Below, in pieces: positions 7,697-15,969 of a stretch of 32,597 nt of DNA. Position 1 is the first letter of the stretch. Every line of letters starts with the position of its first letter. The position numbers were made by a program, and so were the translations under genes. The notes beneath the pieces were generated by a model, which ran no database searches, was not told where the DNA came from, and worked only from the letters and a program-made list of their open reading frames with translations. The DNA is from JAPOQD01 sp964620555 (GTDB taxonomy: Bacteria > Pseudomonadota > Gammaproteobacteria > Pseudomonadales > Halieaceae): NCBI GenBank assembly GCA_964620555.1, contig CAZUGZ010000026.1:1-32597 (forward strand), given 5' to 3'.

Positions 7697-8652
7697 GCAG
7701 CAAACTGGAACAATTGAAAGACTATTCTCAGGTAGTGGCGGATACTGGAGACATCGAGGCAATTCGCAAATTCCGGCCCACGGACGCCACCACCAATCCC
7801 TCGCTGCTGCTCAAGGCAGTGCGACTGCCGCACTACCGGCCGCTGCTGCAAAGTGCGCGGCGGCGAGCCGCCGCCGGTGGCGGCAGCAGCGGGGAACAAC
7901 TGGCGCACTGCTGCGACTTGCTGGCAGTCGACGTCGGTTGCCGGATACTGGAACTGGTGCCCGGGCGAGTATCCACCGAAACCGATGCCCGGCTCGCCTT
8001 CGCACAGCGGGCGATTGAGGAACGGGCGCGCAAACTGATTGGCCTGTACGAGGCACAGGATATCGGCCGGGAACGCATCCTGATCAAGATCGCCGCCACC
8101 TGGGAGGGGATACGTGCCGCCGAACAACTGGAAAGAGAGGGCATCAATTGCAACCTGACACTGCTGTTCGGATTTTCGCAGGCGGTGGCCTGTGCCGATG
8201 CCGGGGTCTACCTGATCTCCCCTTTCGTAGGCCGGATTCTGGACTGGTACAAGGCCAACAGCGAACTGCGGATCGAGTCCGCCGATGATGACCCGGGCGT
8301 ACAATCGGTACACCGTATCTACCAGTACTACAAGCGACACGGCTACCAGACAGTGGTCATGGCCGCCAGCTTTCGCAATTGTGGCGAGGTGGAGGCACTG
8401 GCGGGCTGTGATCGTCTGACCATTTCCCCGGCACTGCTGGAACAGTTGGCCGCGGACCACGCCGAGCTGCCCCGTCGCCTGCACCCGAACTCCGGTGCCG
8501 ACGAGGAATCGCCGCCGCCATTGCAGGAAGCCGAATTTCGCTACCAGCTCAACGCCGATGCCATGGCCACCGAAAAACTGGCCAGCGGAATACGCGACTT
8601 TGCCGCCGATCAGGTCAGGCTCGAACAGCTTTTGCAGGACAGCGGTGATTGA
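7693..8652 (+). CDS. tal: Transaldolase
   Basis: 319 aa, TalB-type length. It transfers dihydroxyacetone units between sugar phosphates in the non-oxidative pentose phosphate pathway. The Schiff-base lysine falls at residue 132 in RILIKIAATWEGI, the same number as in E. coli TalB. Other family motifs are TDATTNPSLLLKA, GRVSTETDARLAF, CNLTLLFGFSQAVACADAG, ISPFVGRILDWYK and the C-terminal LTISPALLEQL. A Gly/Ala/Arg-rich insert (RRRAAAGGGSS, around residues 56-66) is less typical. ATGA overlap with dusA upstream and a GTGATTGA overlap with the next gene show translational coupling. Why a tRNA modifier and a sugar enzyme share an operon is not obvious. Confidence 0.96.
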   Translation: MSSKLEQLKDYSQVVADTGDIEAIRKFRPTDATTNPSLLLKAVRLPHYRPLLQSARRRAAAGGGSSGEQLAHCCDLLAVDVGCRILELVPGRVSTETDARLAFAQRAIEERARKLIGLYEAQDIGRERILIKIAATWEGIRAAEQLEREGINCNLTLLFGFSQAVACADAGVYLISPFVGRILDWYKANSELRIESADDDPGVQSVHRIYQYYKRHGYQTVVMAASFRNCGEVEALAGCDRLTISPALLEQLAADHAELPRRLHPNSGADEESPPPLQEAEFRYQLNADAMATEKLASGIRDFAADQVRLEQLLQDSGD

Positions 8653-9106
8653 CGCCCTGAAAAGCCTGTTCGGCCCACCGCCCCGGGAAGACCCCGGCGA
8701 CTGGGAACAACGCACCCGATTGGCTGCGGCCGCCCTGCTGATCGAGATGACTCGAGCCGACCAGGTAGTTGCCGAGGAGGAGCGACAGACCCTGCGGGTC
8801 CTGTTACCCGGTGCCCTGGACATCGCACCAGGGCAGGTCGATGAACTGCTGCGGCAGGCCAATGAGGCCGCCGATGAGGCCACCTCCCTGTACCAATTCA
8901 CCCAGTTGATCAACCGGCACTACCAGCGCCGGCAGAAGGTGGAACTGATCCACGCCATGTGGCGGGTGGCCTACGCCGATGGCGACCTGGACAAATACGA
9001 GGAGGGCCTGATTCGGCAGGTGGCGGATCTGATCCACGTCACCCACAAAGACTACATTCGCACGAAGATCAAGGCCAGCGACGCCGCATCCACGGCACGC
9101 GCATAA
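8645..9106 (+). CDS. TerB-like (COG4103-type) helical protein
   Basis: 153 aa from a GTG at 8645 that overlaps the tal stop. The all-helical sequence has repeated acidic heptad-like segments: LAAAALLIEMTRADQVVAEEE, then VELIHAMWRVAYADGDLDKYEE, then IRQVADLIHVTHKDYIRTK. This is the twofold pattern of TerB/DjlA-N-type domains, in which paired Asp/Glu residues can bind metal. COG4103 proteins are uncharacterised soluble proteins common in gammaproteobacteria. No signal peptide or membrane segment. The GTG start is forced by overlap and family length; no ATG occurs at a suitable place. Confidence 0.85.
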   Translation: MIDALKSLFGPPPREDPGDWEQRTRLAAAALLIEMTRADQVVAEEERQTLRVLLPGALDIAPGQVDELLRQANEAADEATSLYQFTQLINRHYQRRQKVELIHAMWRVAYADGDLDKYEEGLIRQVADLIHVTHKDYIRTKIKASDAASTARA

Positions 9107-9141
9107 CCGGCTACAGCGCGCGACCGCCGGTCCCTCACATT

Positions 9142-9244
9142 CGTCATTCCGGCCTCCACTTTGGCCATTCCGGCGAAAGCCGGAATCCAGTGGCTTTCGG
9201 TCGTCGTGGGAAGACGCTGGATGCCGGGTCAGGCCCGGCATGAC
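9142..9244. repeat. REP-like two-hairpin extragenic element
   Basis: Two stem-loops stand head to tail. ATTCCGGC-GAAA-GCCGGAAT spans 9167-9186 and ATGCCGGG-TCAGG-CCCGGCAT spans 9221-9241, bounded by CGTCATTCC on the left and GCATGACG on the right. This is the widespread proteobacterial CGTCATTCCGG...CCCGGCATGACG repeat, a small non-autonomous or REP-type element. It lies between the convergent terB-like gene and rsmI, where it could act as a bidirectional transcription barrier. Fragments related to its right half occur at 6546 and 22727. Confidence 0.85.
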
Positions 9245-9278
9245 GCTAAACTGGCGGCACGGGGGGATTGCCACCGGA

Positions 9279-10148
9279 TCAGGGTGAAGGGTCTTCGGGC
9301 TCCGCCCCCCGTCGCACCAGCCAATCGTAGAGTTGCCGTTTGCCGACCCCGGAGACCCTGGAAGCGATGGCGGCCGCCTTCCGGGGTGGCAATTCGGCGG
9401 CCAGCAAAGTCAGCAGGGTTTGCACTTCCACTCCGAATTCCGCCTCCACAGGGCCGCCGCCGGCGACCACCAGGACGATTTCACCCAGGCGCTGCTGGGG
9501 GTCCGTGGCCACCCGTTGCAGCAGATCCTGCAACGAACTGTGAATCACCGTCTCGTGGATTTTGGTCAACTCCCGGGCCAGCAGGGCCGGTCGCTCACCG
9601 CCAAAGCACTGCCGCATATCTTCCAGGCAGGGCCACACCCGATGCGGCGCCTCATAGAAAATCATGGTGCTCCGTTCCGTCTCCAGTTGCCGCAGGCGAC
9701 GCAGCCGCGCCGACCTCGTGGCGGGCAGAAACCCCTCGAAGCGAAAGCGGTCGGTGGGTAATCCCGCCACCGATAGCGCCGCAACCAGCGCACTGGCACC
9801 GGGGACGGGCACTACCCGCCAACCCACCCGATGGGCGTGCCGCAGCAACCGGTATCCGGGGTCGGCAATCAGTGGGGTACCGGCGTCGGCAATCAGGGCC
9901 ACCGACTTGCCCCCGTCCAGCAGCTTTGCCAGGCGCTCCAGGGCGGCCGGACCGCTGTGCTCGTGATAGGCCAGCAACGGCGTGGTGATGCCGAAATGCT
10001 GCAGCAGCCTGCGGCTGTGGCGGGTATCTTCGGCGGCAATCAGGTCCACCGATTTCAGTATTTCCACGGCACGCGGTACCATATCGCCCAGGTTGCCGAT
10101 GGGCGTGGCCACTACATAGAGGGCATTCGACCGCACTACCGCCACCAC
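9279..10148 (-). CDS. rsmI: 16S rRNA (cytidine1402-2'-O)-methyltransferase
   Basis: 289 aa tetrapyrrole-methylase-fold enzyme that 2'-O-methylates C1402 in the ribosomal P site, using SAM. The family signature runs throughout: LYVVATPIGNLGDM, LIAAEDTRHSRRLL, AYHEHSG, ALIADAGTPLIADPGY, VPGASALVAALSVAGLP, FEGFLPA, IFYEAPHRV and ARELTKIHE. The first start is a GTG at 10148, with other GTGs at 10145 and 10136; none has a strong Shine-Dalgarno sequence and the true start is uncertain by a few codons. It diverges from lpoA as in E. coli (yraL/yraM). With the GTG at 10148 only three bases separate the two start codons. Confidence 0.96.
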   Translation of the reverse strand: MVAVVRSNALYVVATPIGNLGDMVPRAVEILKSVDLIAAEDTRHSRRLLQHFGITTPLLAYHEHSGPAALERLAKLLDGGKSVALIADAGTPLIADPGYRLLRHAHRVGWRVVPVPGASALVAALSVAGLPTDRFRFEGFLPATRSARLRRLRQLETERSTMIFYEAPHRVWPCLEDMRQCFGGERPALLARELTKIHETVIHSSLQDLLQRVATDPQQRLGEIVLVVAGGGPVEAEFGVEVQTLLTLLAAELPPRKAAAIASRVSGVGKRQLYDWLVRRGAEPEDPSP

Positions 10149-10151
10149 TCG

Positions 10152-11966
10152 ATGAAAACCGCCGCCATACTACACCATGTCGTTCCGCTGCTGCTGATCC
10201 TGCTGTTATCCCTGCTGCTTGCAACCTGCAAAAGCCCGCCTCCCGTGGTCCAGGCGCCGACCACTCCCGTCGTTGCGGAACCGGTGGCCCCTCCCCTTCC
10301 CCTCGAGCCGCCCCCACCGAGTGAGCAGGAACTGCTGCTGGCGGCCATTGCCGAGCAACTGCACGGTGACGAACTACTGGCCCCCGCCGCTGCGGCACTG
10401 GCGCAACTGGACACCGACGCGCTATCCAGTGCGGAACTGGCCCGCTATCGGGAATTGCAAATCGAGCTGCACTACCTGCGCGGGGAATTGCCGCGGGCGC
10501 GGCAGATCACCCGCGAGTCACTGGCGCTGTTGCAGAACGAAGAAACCGACCTGTGGCCCCTGCAGCAGTGGCACTGGCGGCTGTTGCGCGACGCTGGCGC
10601 CAACCTGGCCGGCGCTCGCTACGCCGCCGGTGTGCTCCCGGGGGTGGCGAATTTGCAACGACGCAGTCTGCTGATCGAACGACTGTGGCGTGAATTGCAG
10701 GCCGTACCGATGGTGGAGATCGAGCGGGAACTGGCCCGGGCCCAACCCGGTGAGTGGCGGGGCTGGCTGGAACTGGCCCGCATTCATCCGCGCCAGCCGC
10801 CGGCGCCGGAACACCAACTGACGGCCTGGCAGGACTGGCAAAACCGCTATCCGCAGCACCCCGCCACGCAGCTTGTGGCAGCTTCCGCCAGCCAACAGCT
10901 CGCGCTGTTACCCACCAGGGTGGCGCTACTGCTGCCGCTGAGCGGGCCGCTGGCCAATGCCGGCGCGGCCATCCTGGACGGCTTTCTCGGGGCCTGGTTT
11001 CAGGCTCACGCGCAGGATTGGCCCGACCAGACTATCGATGTGCTGGACAGCAACGAATTCAACGATTTCGAAGCCGCCCACAGGGCCGCCGCGGACGCTG
11101 GCGCGGAGTTGATCATCGGGCCACTGACCCGCGACAAGCTGAACCGGTGGCGAGGGACGACGGCGGTGCCGGTGTTGGCACTGAACTGGTTTGATGCCGA
11201 CCTCCAGGCCGGCTCGGAGGTATACCAGATGGCACTGGCCCCGGAAGATGAAGCCAGCCAGCTGGCCCACCTGGCCTACGGCGAGGGTGTCCGGCGGGCC
11301 CTGGTGGTCCATTCCGCCGATGCCTTCGGCAGCAGTGTCTATCGCAGTTTTGCCGAGTCCTGGCGACGACAACGGGGCAAAATTGCCGCGCGGGCGGTGT
11401 ACAGCGGCCGCGCCGACTATTCCACTAGTCTGCACCGGGCACTGGGCCTGACCGAGAGCGAGCGCCGAGCCGGACTGATTGGCCAGTGGCTGGGCGGTTC
11501 GGTGGAATTTTCACCGCGCCGCCGGCGAGACATCGACAGCGTGATTCTGCTGGTCGGCAACGCCGGCGAAGCGCGAGCCCTGAAGCCGCTGCTGGCCTTT
11601 CACTATGCCGGAGACCTGCCGGTGTACGCCACCTCCCACCTGTTCAGCGGTCGCCCCGACCCCCGGCGCGACCGCGACCTCAATGGCGTTCGCATGTTGG
11701 ACATCCCCTGGCTGCTGGACCCCGATGACGAACTGCGCCGACAGGTTGCGCAGGAAGGGGATTACCAGCCCAGCCTGGCAGCCATGTATGCGCTGGGGGC
11801 CGATGCCTTTTTGTTGCATTGGCGGCTGTCGCCATTGCGGCACAATCCCGGCCACCCGGTGCGCGGCCACAGCGGCCTGCTGAGCATGGATGCGGAGGGT
11901 CGTATCCACCGGCAACTGCGACCCGCGCGCATGGTTGGCGGTGAGCCGGTGGCCTCGCCCGATTGA
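10152..11966 (+). CDS. lpoA: Penicillin-binding protein activator LpoA (LppC family lipoprotein)
   Basis: 604 aa outer-membrane lipoprotein that activates PBP1A peptidoglycan synthesis from the periplasmic face. A hydrophobic signal (PLLLILLLSLLLATC) ends in Cys26; the lipobox L-A-T-C has an unusual Thr at -1, and Lys at +2 is compatible with outer-membrane sorting. A Pro-rich linker (about 29-55) leads into a helical TPR-like N-domain. From about residue 256 (VALLLPLSGPLANAGAAILDGFLGAW) comes the periplasmic-binding-protein-like C-domain typical of LppC/YraM. The upstream open frame belongs to antisense rsmI sequence; the ATG at 10152 is set by the signal peptide. No clear ribosome site is visible. 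It heads the lpoA-yraN-diaA-dolP operon. Confidence 0.95.
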   Translation: MKTAAILHHVVPLLLILLLSLLLATCKSPPPVVQAPTTPVVAEPVAPPLPLEPPPPSEQELLLAAIAEQLHGDELLAPAAAALAQLDTDALSSAELARYRELQIELHYLRGELPRARQITRESLALLQNEETDLWPLQQWHWRLLRDAGANLAGARYAAGVLPGVANLQRRSLLIERLWRELQAVPMVEIERELARAQPGEWRGWLELARIHPRQPPAPEHQLTAWQDWQNRYPQHPATQLVAASASQQLALLPTRVALLLPLSGPLANAGAAILDGFLGAWFQAHAQDWPDQTIDVLDSNEFNDFEAAHRAAADAGAELIIGPLTRDKLNRWRGTTAVPVLALNWFDADLQAGSEVYQMALAPEDEASQLAHLAYGEGVRRALVVHSADAFGSSVYRSFAESWRRQRGKIAARAVYSGRADYSTSLHRALGLTESERRAGLIGQWLGGSVEFSPRRRRDIDSVILLVGNAGEARALKPLLAFHYAGDLPVYATSHLFSGRPDPRRDRDLNGVRMLDIPWLLDPDDELRRQVAQEGDYQPSLAAMYALGADAFLLHWRLSPLRHNPGHPVRGHSGLLSMDAEGRIHRQLRPARMVGGEPVASPD

Positions 11967-11976
11967 GGCCACCGGC
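11945..11976 (+). other. Strong hairpin across the lpoA stop codon
   Basis: A perfect 12-bp stem, GCCGGTGGCCTC / GAGGCCACCGGC, with an 8-nt loop spans the end of lpoA; the TGA stop (11964-11966) straddles the loop and the right arm. No T-tract follows, so it is not a canonical terminator. It could reduce readthrough into yraN or protect the 3' end of lpoA mRNA. Confidence 0.6.
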
Positions 11977-11993
11977 GTTACCGGAATCTCTCC

Positions 11994-12353
11994 ATGGCCA
12001 GCAAAAACGTACACGAACAGCGGGCCGCACGCTTTTTGCAGCGCCAGGGGCTGAAAGTCATCGCCCACAACTTTCGCTGTCGGGGTGGAGAAATTGACCT
12101 GATCTGTCGCCACCGCACAGACCTGGTGTTCGTCGAAGTCCGCTTTCGCAGCAACCCAGGCTATGCCAGCGCGATGGAATCGGTCACCCTGCGCAAGCAG
12201 AGGAAGCTGATTCACGCCGCCAGGATGTTTTTGCTCAAACACCCGCAATACGAACAACTACCCTGCCGTTTTGATGTGCTGGCGATGGGTCCGGCCAACT
12301 CGGAACGGGACCAGGATCATGTACAATGGCTACCCAACGCATTCACAACCTGA
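11994..12353 (+). CDS. yraN: UPF0102 protein YraN, nuclease-fold
   Basis: 119 aa, the normal length for UPF0102. The core GEIDLICRHRTDLVFVEVRFR gives the acidic residues of a PD-(D/E)xK-like nuclease fold (Glu, Asp, then Glu of the VEVR strand), preceded by EQRAARFLQRQGLKVIAHNFRCRGG. As in E. coli YraN, Arg rather than Lys follows the last Glu. The biochemical role is not established for the family. It lies 27 bp after lpoA and 3 bp before diaA, clearly in the same operon. Confidence 0.94.
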   Translation: MASKNVHEQRAARFLQRQGLKVIAHNFRCRGGEIDLICRHRTDLVFVEVRFRSNPGYASAMESVTLRKQRKLIHAARMFLLKHPQYEQLPCRFDVLAMGPANSERDQDHVQWLPNAFTT

Positions 12354-12356
12354 GCA

Positions 12357-12950
12357 ATGGACCACTACCAGACCATCGCCAGCGGTTTTCGCGAAACCAT
12401 CGAACTGATCACGCTATCGGTTGACCAGTTGGTACCGCAACTCCGACAGGCCAGTGAACTGTGCAGCCGCACCCTGCTCGCGGAGGGCAAGATACTGGCT
12501 TGCGGCAATGGCACCGGCAGTGCGTTGGCACAGATATTCTGCACCAGCCTGCTGCATCGCTATGAACACGACCGGCCCGCCCTGCCGGCCATGGCACTCA
12601 GCGGCGATGCCTATACCCTATCGGCCATGGCTACCAATGACGGCGGCAGCGAAGTCTATGCCTGCCAGGTGCGGGCCCTGGGGCAGGCGGGTGACCTGTT
12701 ACTGGCCGTGACCGGCAGTGAAGACCGGGCCAGCATTGGCCGGGCCATCGCCGCGGCCCACGACCGCGACATGGCGGTGATCGTCCTCAGCGGCGGCAAC
12801 AGCCCGGATCTGTCCGGGTCGTTGCTGGAGGAAGATTGTCAACTGCACGTGGACAGTCAGCGGGCGCCCAGAGTCGCTGAAATGCACATCATGCTGATCC
12901 ATTGCCTGTGTGAACAAATCGATCAATCACTATTCGGGAGTTATTACTGA
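12357..12950 (+). CDS. diaA: DnaA initiator-associating protein DiaA (SIS domain)
   Basis: 197 aa single-domain SIS protein, homologous to GmhA/DiaA. DiaA tetramers bind DnaA and promote timely initiation at oriC. The SIS core is visible: GKILACGNGTGSALAQIFCTSLLH, then the SAMATNDG element, LLLAVTGSEDRASIGRAI, MAVIVLSGG, and the C-terminal APRVAEMHIMLIHCLCEQID. The assignment as DiaA rather than sedoheptulose-7-phosphate isomerase rests on synteny with yraN and dolP. Its TGA overlaps the ATG of dolP. Confidence 0.93.
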   Translation: MDHYQTIASGFRETIELITLSVDQLVPQLRQASELCSRTLLAEGKILACGNGTGSALAQIFCTSLLHRYEHDRPALPAMALSGDAYTLSAMATNDGGSEVYACQVRALGQAGDLLLAVTGSEDRASIGRAIAAAHDRDMAVIVLSGGNSPDLSGSLLEEDCQLHVDSQRAPRVAEMHIMLIHCLCEQIDQSLFGSYY

Positions 12951-13531
12951 TGAAACTGACCACCCTGGCCGGCAGAGCCGGTCTGCTGCTTATTCTGCTA
13001 CCCCTGTTCGGCTGCGAAACCGTGCTCAAAAATACCAGTACCGAACCCGTATCCCACGACCCCGGCAAACGCAGCCTGGGCAGTCGCATCGACGACGAGA
13101 CCATCGAATTGCGCTCCATGATCAATCTCGGAGCCGCCAGTGACGAGTTGAAGAGCGCTCACATTGTGGTTACCAGCATCAACGGCTACGTGCTGCTGGC
13201 CGGCCAGGTTCCCACCCAGGAGTTGAAGGACCAGGCGGCAGCGGTGGTCAAGGAGGTGCGCGATGTGCGGCGTATCTACAACGAACTGGAAATCGCCGGC
13301 AACACCACCCTGCTCACCCGCACCAGCGACAACTGGATTACCACCAAGGTCAAATCCGGCATGTTGCTGAGTGACGAAATACAGGGCATGCGGGTCAAGG
13401 TAACCACCGAGAACGGCGTGGTTTACCTCATGGGCCTGGTCACCCGCTCCGAAGCGGAGCGGATCCAGGCCAAGGCCAGCACCTACTCGGGTGTGGAGCG
13501 AGTAGTCAGCTTTTTCGAGTACATCGATTGA
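12950..13531 (+). CDS. dolP: Outer-membrane lipoprotein DolP (dual BON domain)
   Basis: 193 aa. A signal peptide with lipobox L-F-G-C (Cys22) is followed by two BON domains at about residues 47-115 (DDETIELRSMINLGAAS...VTSINGYVLLAGQVP) and 125-190 (DNWITTKVKSGMLLSDEI...VTTENGVVYLMGLV). DolP (YraP) binds anionic phospholipid and supports outer-membrane integrity and BAM function. It is the last gene of the lpoA operon. The convergent symporter gene ends only 15 bp further on, and no terminator is evident between them. Confidence 0.95.
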   Translation: MKLTTLAGRAGLLLILLPLFGCETVLKNTSTEPVSHDPGKRSLGSRIDDETIELRSMINLGAASDELKSAHIVVTSINGYVLLAGQVPTQELKDQAAAVVKEVRDVRRIYNELEIAGNTTLLTRTSDNWITTKVKSGMLLSDEIQGMRVKVTTENGVVYLMGLVTRSEAERIQAKASTYSGVERVVSFFEYID

Positions 13532-13546
13532 GCGGGTGCCGAAGCA

Positions 13547-14968
13547 TCACGGAGGGTTTGCATCACCCCGCTGCCGAAACAGCAATAGCGCGGAACCGGC
13601 CACCACGAAAGGCAGTAGACGCTCGACCACATCGCCGGGTGCGTCGGGGGTCTGAGAAAGTATCACGGTCAGCCCAAAGCCCAGCAGGATGGAGAGCAGC
13701 ACCCCCGAGGGGTGCACTCGCAACCCGGCCAGGCGCGCGAACAGGGTGGGGCCAAAGGCGGCACCCAGGGCCACCCAGGCAAACAGCACCCGGCTGAAGA
13801 TCCGGTCCGGCAGGTAGATTGCCACCAGCCCGGCGATGATCGCCAGCGACACGACGGTGAGGCGGGAGAAGAACAGCAGCCTGCGCTGCTCGGTACCACC
13901 CAGCCCCAGGTCGTGAGCGATGGCCGTGGCCGCGGCCAGCAATTGGCTGTCGGCGGTGGACATGATGGCCGACAGCACCGCGGCCAGGAAGATGGCGCCG
14001 AGCAGAGGCGGGAACAACCGTTCCAGCATGACGAAGAAAATAGCCTCCGGGTTGGCCAGGCCCGCGTGCAGTACATGGCCCACCAGCCCGAGAAACCACA
14101 TGCCGAGAAACACCAGCAGATACCAGAGCACCGTCAACCGGCGCGCCTGTCGCAGTGCCCGTTCATCGCGCAGCGCCATGATGCGGGCCATCAGATGTGG
14201 CTGGCCATAGGTGCCAAAACCGATGCTGAGGCCACCGATAACGATGCCCAGGGCAACCCAGCCCACATTGCCGGCACTGAGACTGAAAAGCGTGCTGTCG
14301 CCGCTGGCGGTCAGACCCGCGGCCAGCCCGGACCAGCCGCCCACCGCGTAGAACGCCGTCAACGGCAGGAACAGCGCGGTGAGTGCCATCAGCAGGCCCT
14401 GCAGCGCATCGGTCACGCTGACCGCCCAGAAGCCGCCGAGCAGGGTGTAGATCACAATCACCGTTGCCCCCAGCAGAATGCTGGTGGACATGGGCAGGCC
14501 AAAGCTGGAGGAAAAGGTGGTGCCGGCTCCCTGAAACTGTGCAGCGACATAAAACACAAAGGAAAACACGATGATGCCGGTGGCCGTCAGTGCAATGGCG
14601 CGGCGCAGGCGGGTATCGACCTGGTGCAGCAGCAGGTCGGTCAGGGTGACGCTCGACTGGGCCTGGCTGAAGCGCAGCAGGCGCGGAGCAATCCAGTACC
14701 AGACCACCAGCATGGAGGAGATGGAACCCAGCGCCAGCCACAGGGTGGAAACTCCGTACACATAGGCAATGCCACTCAAACCGAGCAGGGTCCAGGCCGA
14801 GGCGGCACTGGAAGAGTAACTGAGTGCCGCCACCCACGGCCCCAGACCGCGGCCGCCGAGAAAGAAGTCCTCGCCGCTGGCGGTTCTTCGCGACGCCCAG
14901 ACCCCGATGCCGACCAGCAGCAAGAGGTAGCCCACCAGGGTAATCAGGGTAATTTCCGTTCTGCTCAT
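13547..14968 (-). CDS. Sodium:solute symporter, PutP-like
   Basis: 473 aa integral inner-membrane protein with about 13 hydrophobic segments, starting MSRTEITLITLVGYLLLLVGIGVWASRR. SSS-family landmarks are DFFLGGRGLGPWVAALSYSSSAASAWTLLGLSG, which corresponds to the TM1/2 sodium site of PutP, then GGFWAVSVTDALQG, the GTYGQPHLMARIMA segment, and AVLSAIMSTADSQLLAAA with the second Na+-binding Ser/Thr residues. The family imports proline, pantothenate, solutes or acetate with Na+. The closest look is to the PutP branch, but substrate cannot be assigned. It diverges from nadC. Confidence 0.9.
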   Translation of the reverse strand: MSRTEITLITLVGYLLLLVGIGVWASRRTASGEDFFLGGRGLGPWVAALSYSSSAASAWTLLGLSGIAYVYGVSTLWLALGSISSMLVVWYWIAPRLLRFSQAQSSVTLTDLLLHQVDTRLRRAIALTATGIIVFSFVFYVAAQFQGAGTTFSSSFGLPMSTSILLGATVIVIYTLLGGFWAVSVTDALQGLLMALTALFLPLTAFYAVGGWSGLAAGLTASGDSTLFSLSAGNVGWVALGIVIGGLSIGFGTYGQPHLMARIMALRDERALRQARRLTVLWYLLVFLGMWFLGLVGHVLHAGLANPEAIFFVMLERLFPPLLGAIFLAAVLSAIMSTADSQLLAAATAIAHDLGLGGTEQRRLLFFSRLTVVSLAIIAGLVAIYLPDRIFSRVLFAWVALGAAFGPTLFARLAGLRVHPSGVLLSILLGFGLTVILSQTPDAPGDVVERLLPFVVAGSALLLFRQRGDANPP

Positions 14969-15062
14969 TGGTCGTCAACCCGCTCCTCGCAGCCGCCAGC
15001 CCGGGGCATGGTATTCCCATCCGCAGGCTGGCGCCACGACCCCTGCGATTTGGCGATCACGC

Positions 15063-15071
15063 TGCTACAAT
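15063..15071 (+). promoter_or_regulatory. Extended -10 element before nadC
   Basis: TGC-TACAAT forms an extended -10 (TGnTAnnnT) 28 bp before the nadC ATG; no recognisable -35 lies 16-18 bp upstream. It is the most likely nadC promoter within the 131-bp divergent space. Confidence 0.45.
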
Positions 15072-15099
15072 CTGCCGCTGCTCTGTTAGCGGAATCACT

Positions 15100-15930
15100 A
15101 TGCTGGTGCCCCGGCAAGCCCTGCAGGAAGATGTGACACGCGCCCTGGCGGAAGATCTGGGCAGCGGCGACATCAGCGCTGCCCTGATCCCGGCGCGGCA
15201 CCTGGCCCAGGCCCGCATCGTCAGCCGCCAGAGCGGAATACTCTGCGGCCGCCCCTGGGTGGATGAGGTGTTCCGGCAACTGGACGACGCGGTGCGTACG
15301 GAATGGCAGGCGGCCGAGGGCGACCCCATCGCCGCCGGGCAGACCCTGGCCCGCCTGTCGGGGCCGGTCCGGTCGCTACTCAGTGGCGAGCGCAGCGCGC
15401 TGAATTTCCTGCAACTGCTGTCCGGTGTGGCCAGCCGCTGCCATCACTACGCCCGATTGGTCGCCGACAGCGGCGTGAAGTTGCTGGATACCCGCAAGAC
15501 CCTACCCGGGTTGCGGCTGGCACAGAAATACGCAGTGGCGGTGGGCGGCTGTCACAACCATCGCCTGGGCCTGTACGACGCCTTTCTGATCAAGGAAAAC
15601 CACATCCAGGCCTGCGGTTCCCTCGCCACGGCGGTGCAGCGGGCCCACGCCTCGGCGCCGGGCCGGATGGTGGAAGTCGAAGTGGAGTCGCTGGCGCAAC
15701 TGGAGCAGGCGCTGGATGCCGGAGCACAACGCGTCCTGCTGGACAATTTCGGCCTGGCGGAGTTGCGCACCGCGGTGGCACGCAATGGCGGCCGGGCCGA
15801 ACTGGAAGCCTCCGGCGGGATTACCGAGTCCAACCTGGCAGCAGTCGCCGCCAGCGGCGTGGACTACATCTCACTCGGCACTCTGACCAAGGATGTGCAG
15901 GCTCTGGATCTGTCGCTGCTGCTGGATTGA
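15100..15930 (+). CDS. nadC: Nicotinate-nucleotide diphosphorylase (quinolinate phosphoribosyltransferase)
   Basis: 276 aa. Converts quinolinate and PRPP to nicotinate mononucleotide, CO2 and PPi in de novo NAD synthesis. Diagnostic motifs are DVTRALAEDLGSGDIS near the start, ERSALNFLQLLSGVAS, LDTRKTLPGLRLAQKYAV, GGCHNHRLGLYDAFLIKENH, EVEVESLAQL, VLLDNF and LEASGGI. The ATG at 15100 gives the normal family length; the frame open upstream lies in the divergent promoter region. No nadA or nadB is nearby. Confidence 0.96.
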   Translation: MLVPRQALQEDVTRALAEDLGSGDISAALIPARHLAQARIVSRQSGILCGRPWVDEVFRQLDDAVRTEWQAAEGDPIAAGQTLARLSGPVRSLLSGERSALNFLQLLSGVASRCHHYARLVADSGVKLLDTRKTLPGLRLAQKYAVAVGGCHNHRLGLYDAFLIKENHIQACGSLATAVQRAHASAPGRMVEVEVESLAQLEQALDAGAQRVLLDNFGLAELRTAVARNGGRAELEASGGITESNLAAVAASGVDYISLGTLTKDVQALDLSLLLD

Positions 15931-15969
15931 CGACCTCAGGAAGACCTGCCGGATCATCGGCCGCGCACC

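Noticed and set aside
7645..8913. 422-codon minus-strand frame over tal and the TerB-like gene
   Set aside because: Spans two well-supported coupled genes on the other strand and has no recognisable motif.
9107..9278. RNase P RNA gene near rsmI, as in some gammaproteobacteria
   Set aside because: The 172-bp gap is mostly the REP-like element and is too short for rnpB.
13712..15136. 474-codon plus-strand frame opposite the symporter
   Set aside because: Gln/His/Gly-rich antisense shadow of a hydrophobic membrane-protein gene; it also runs into nadC.
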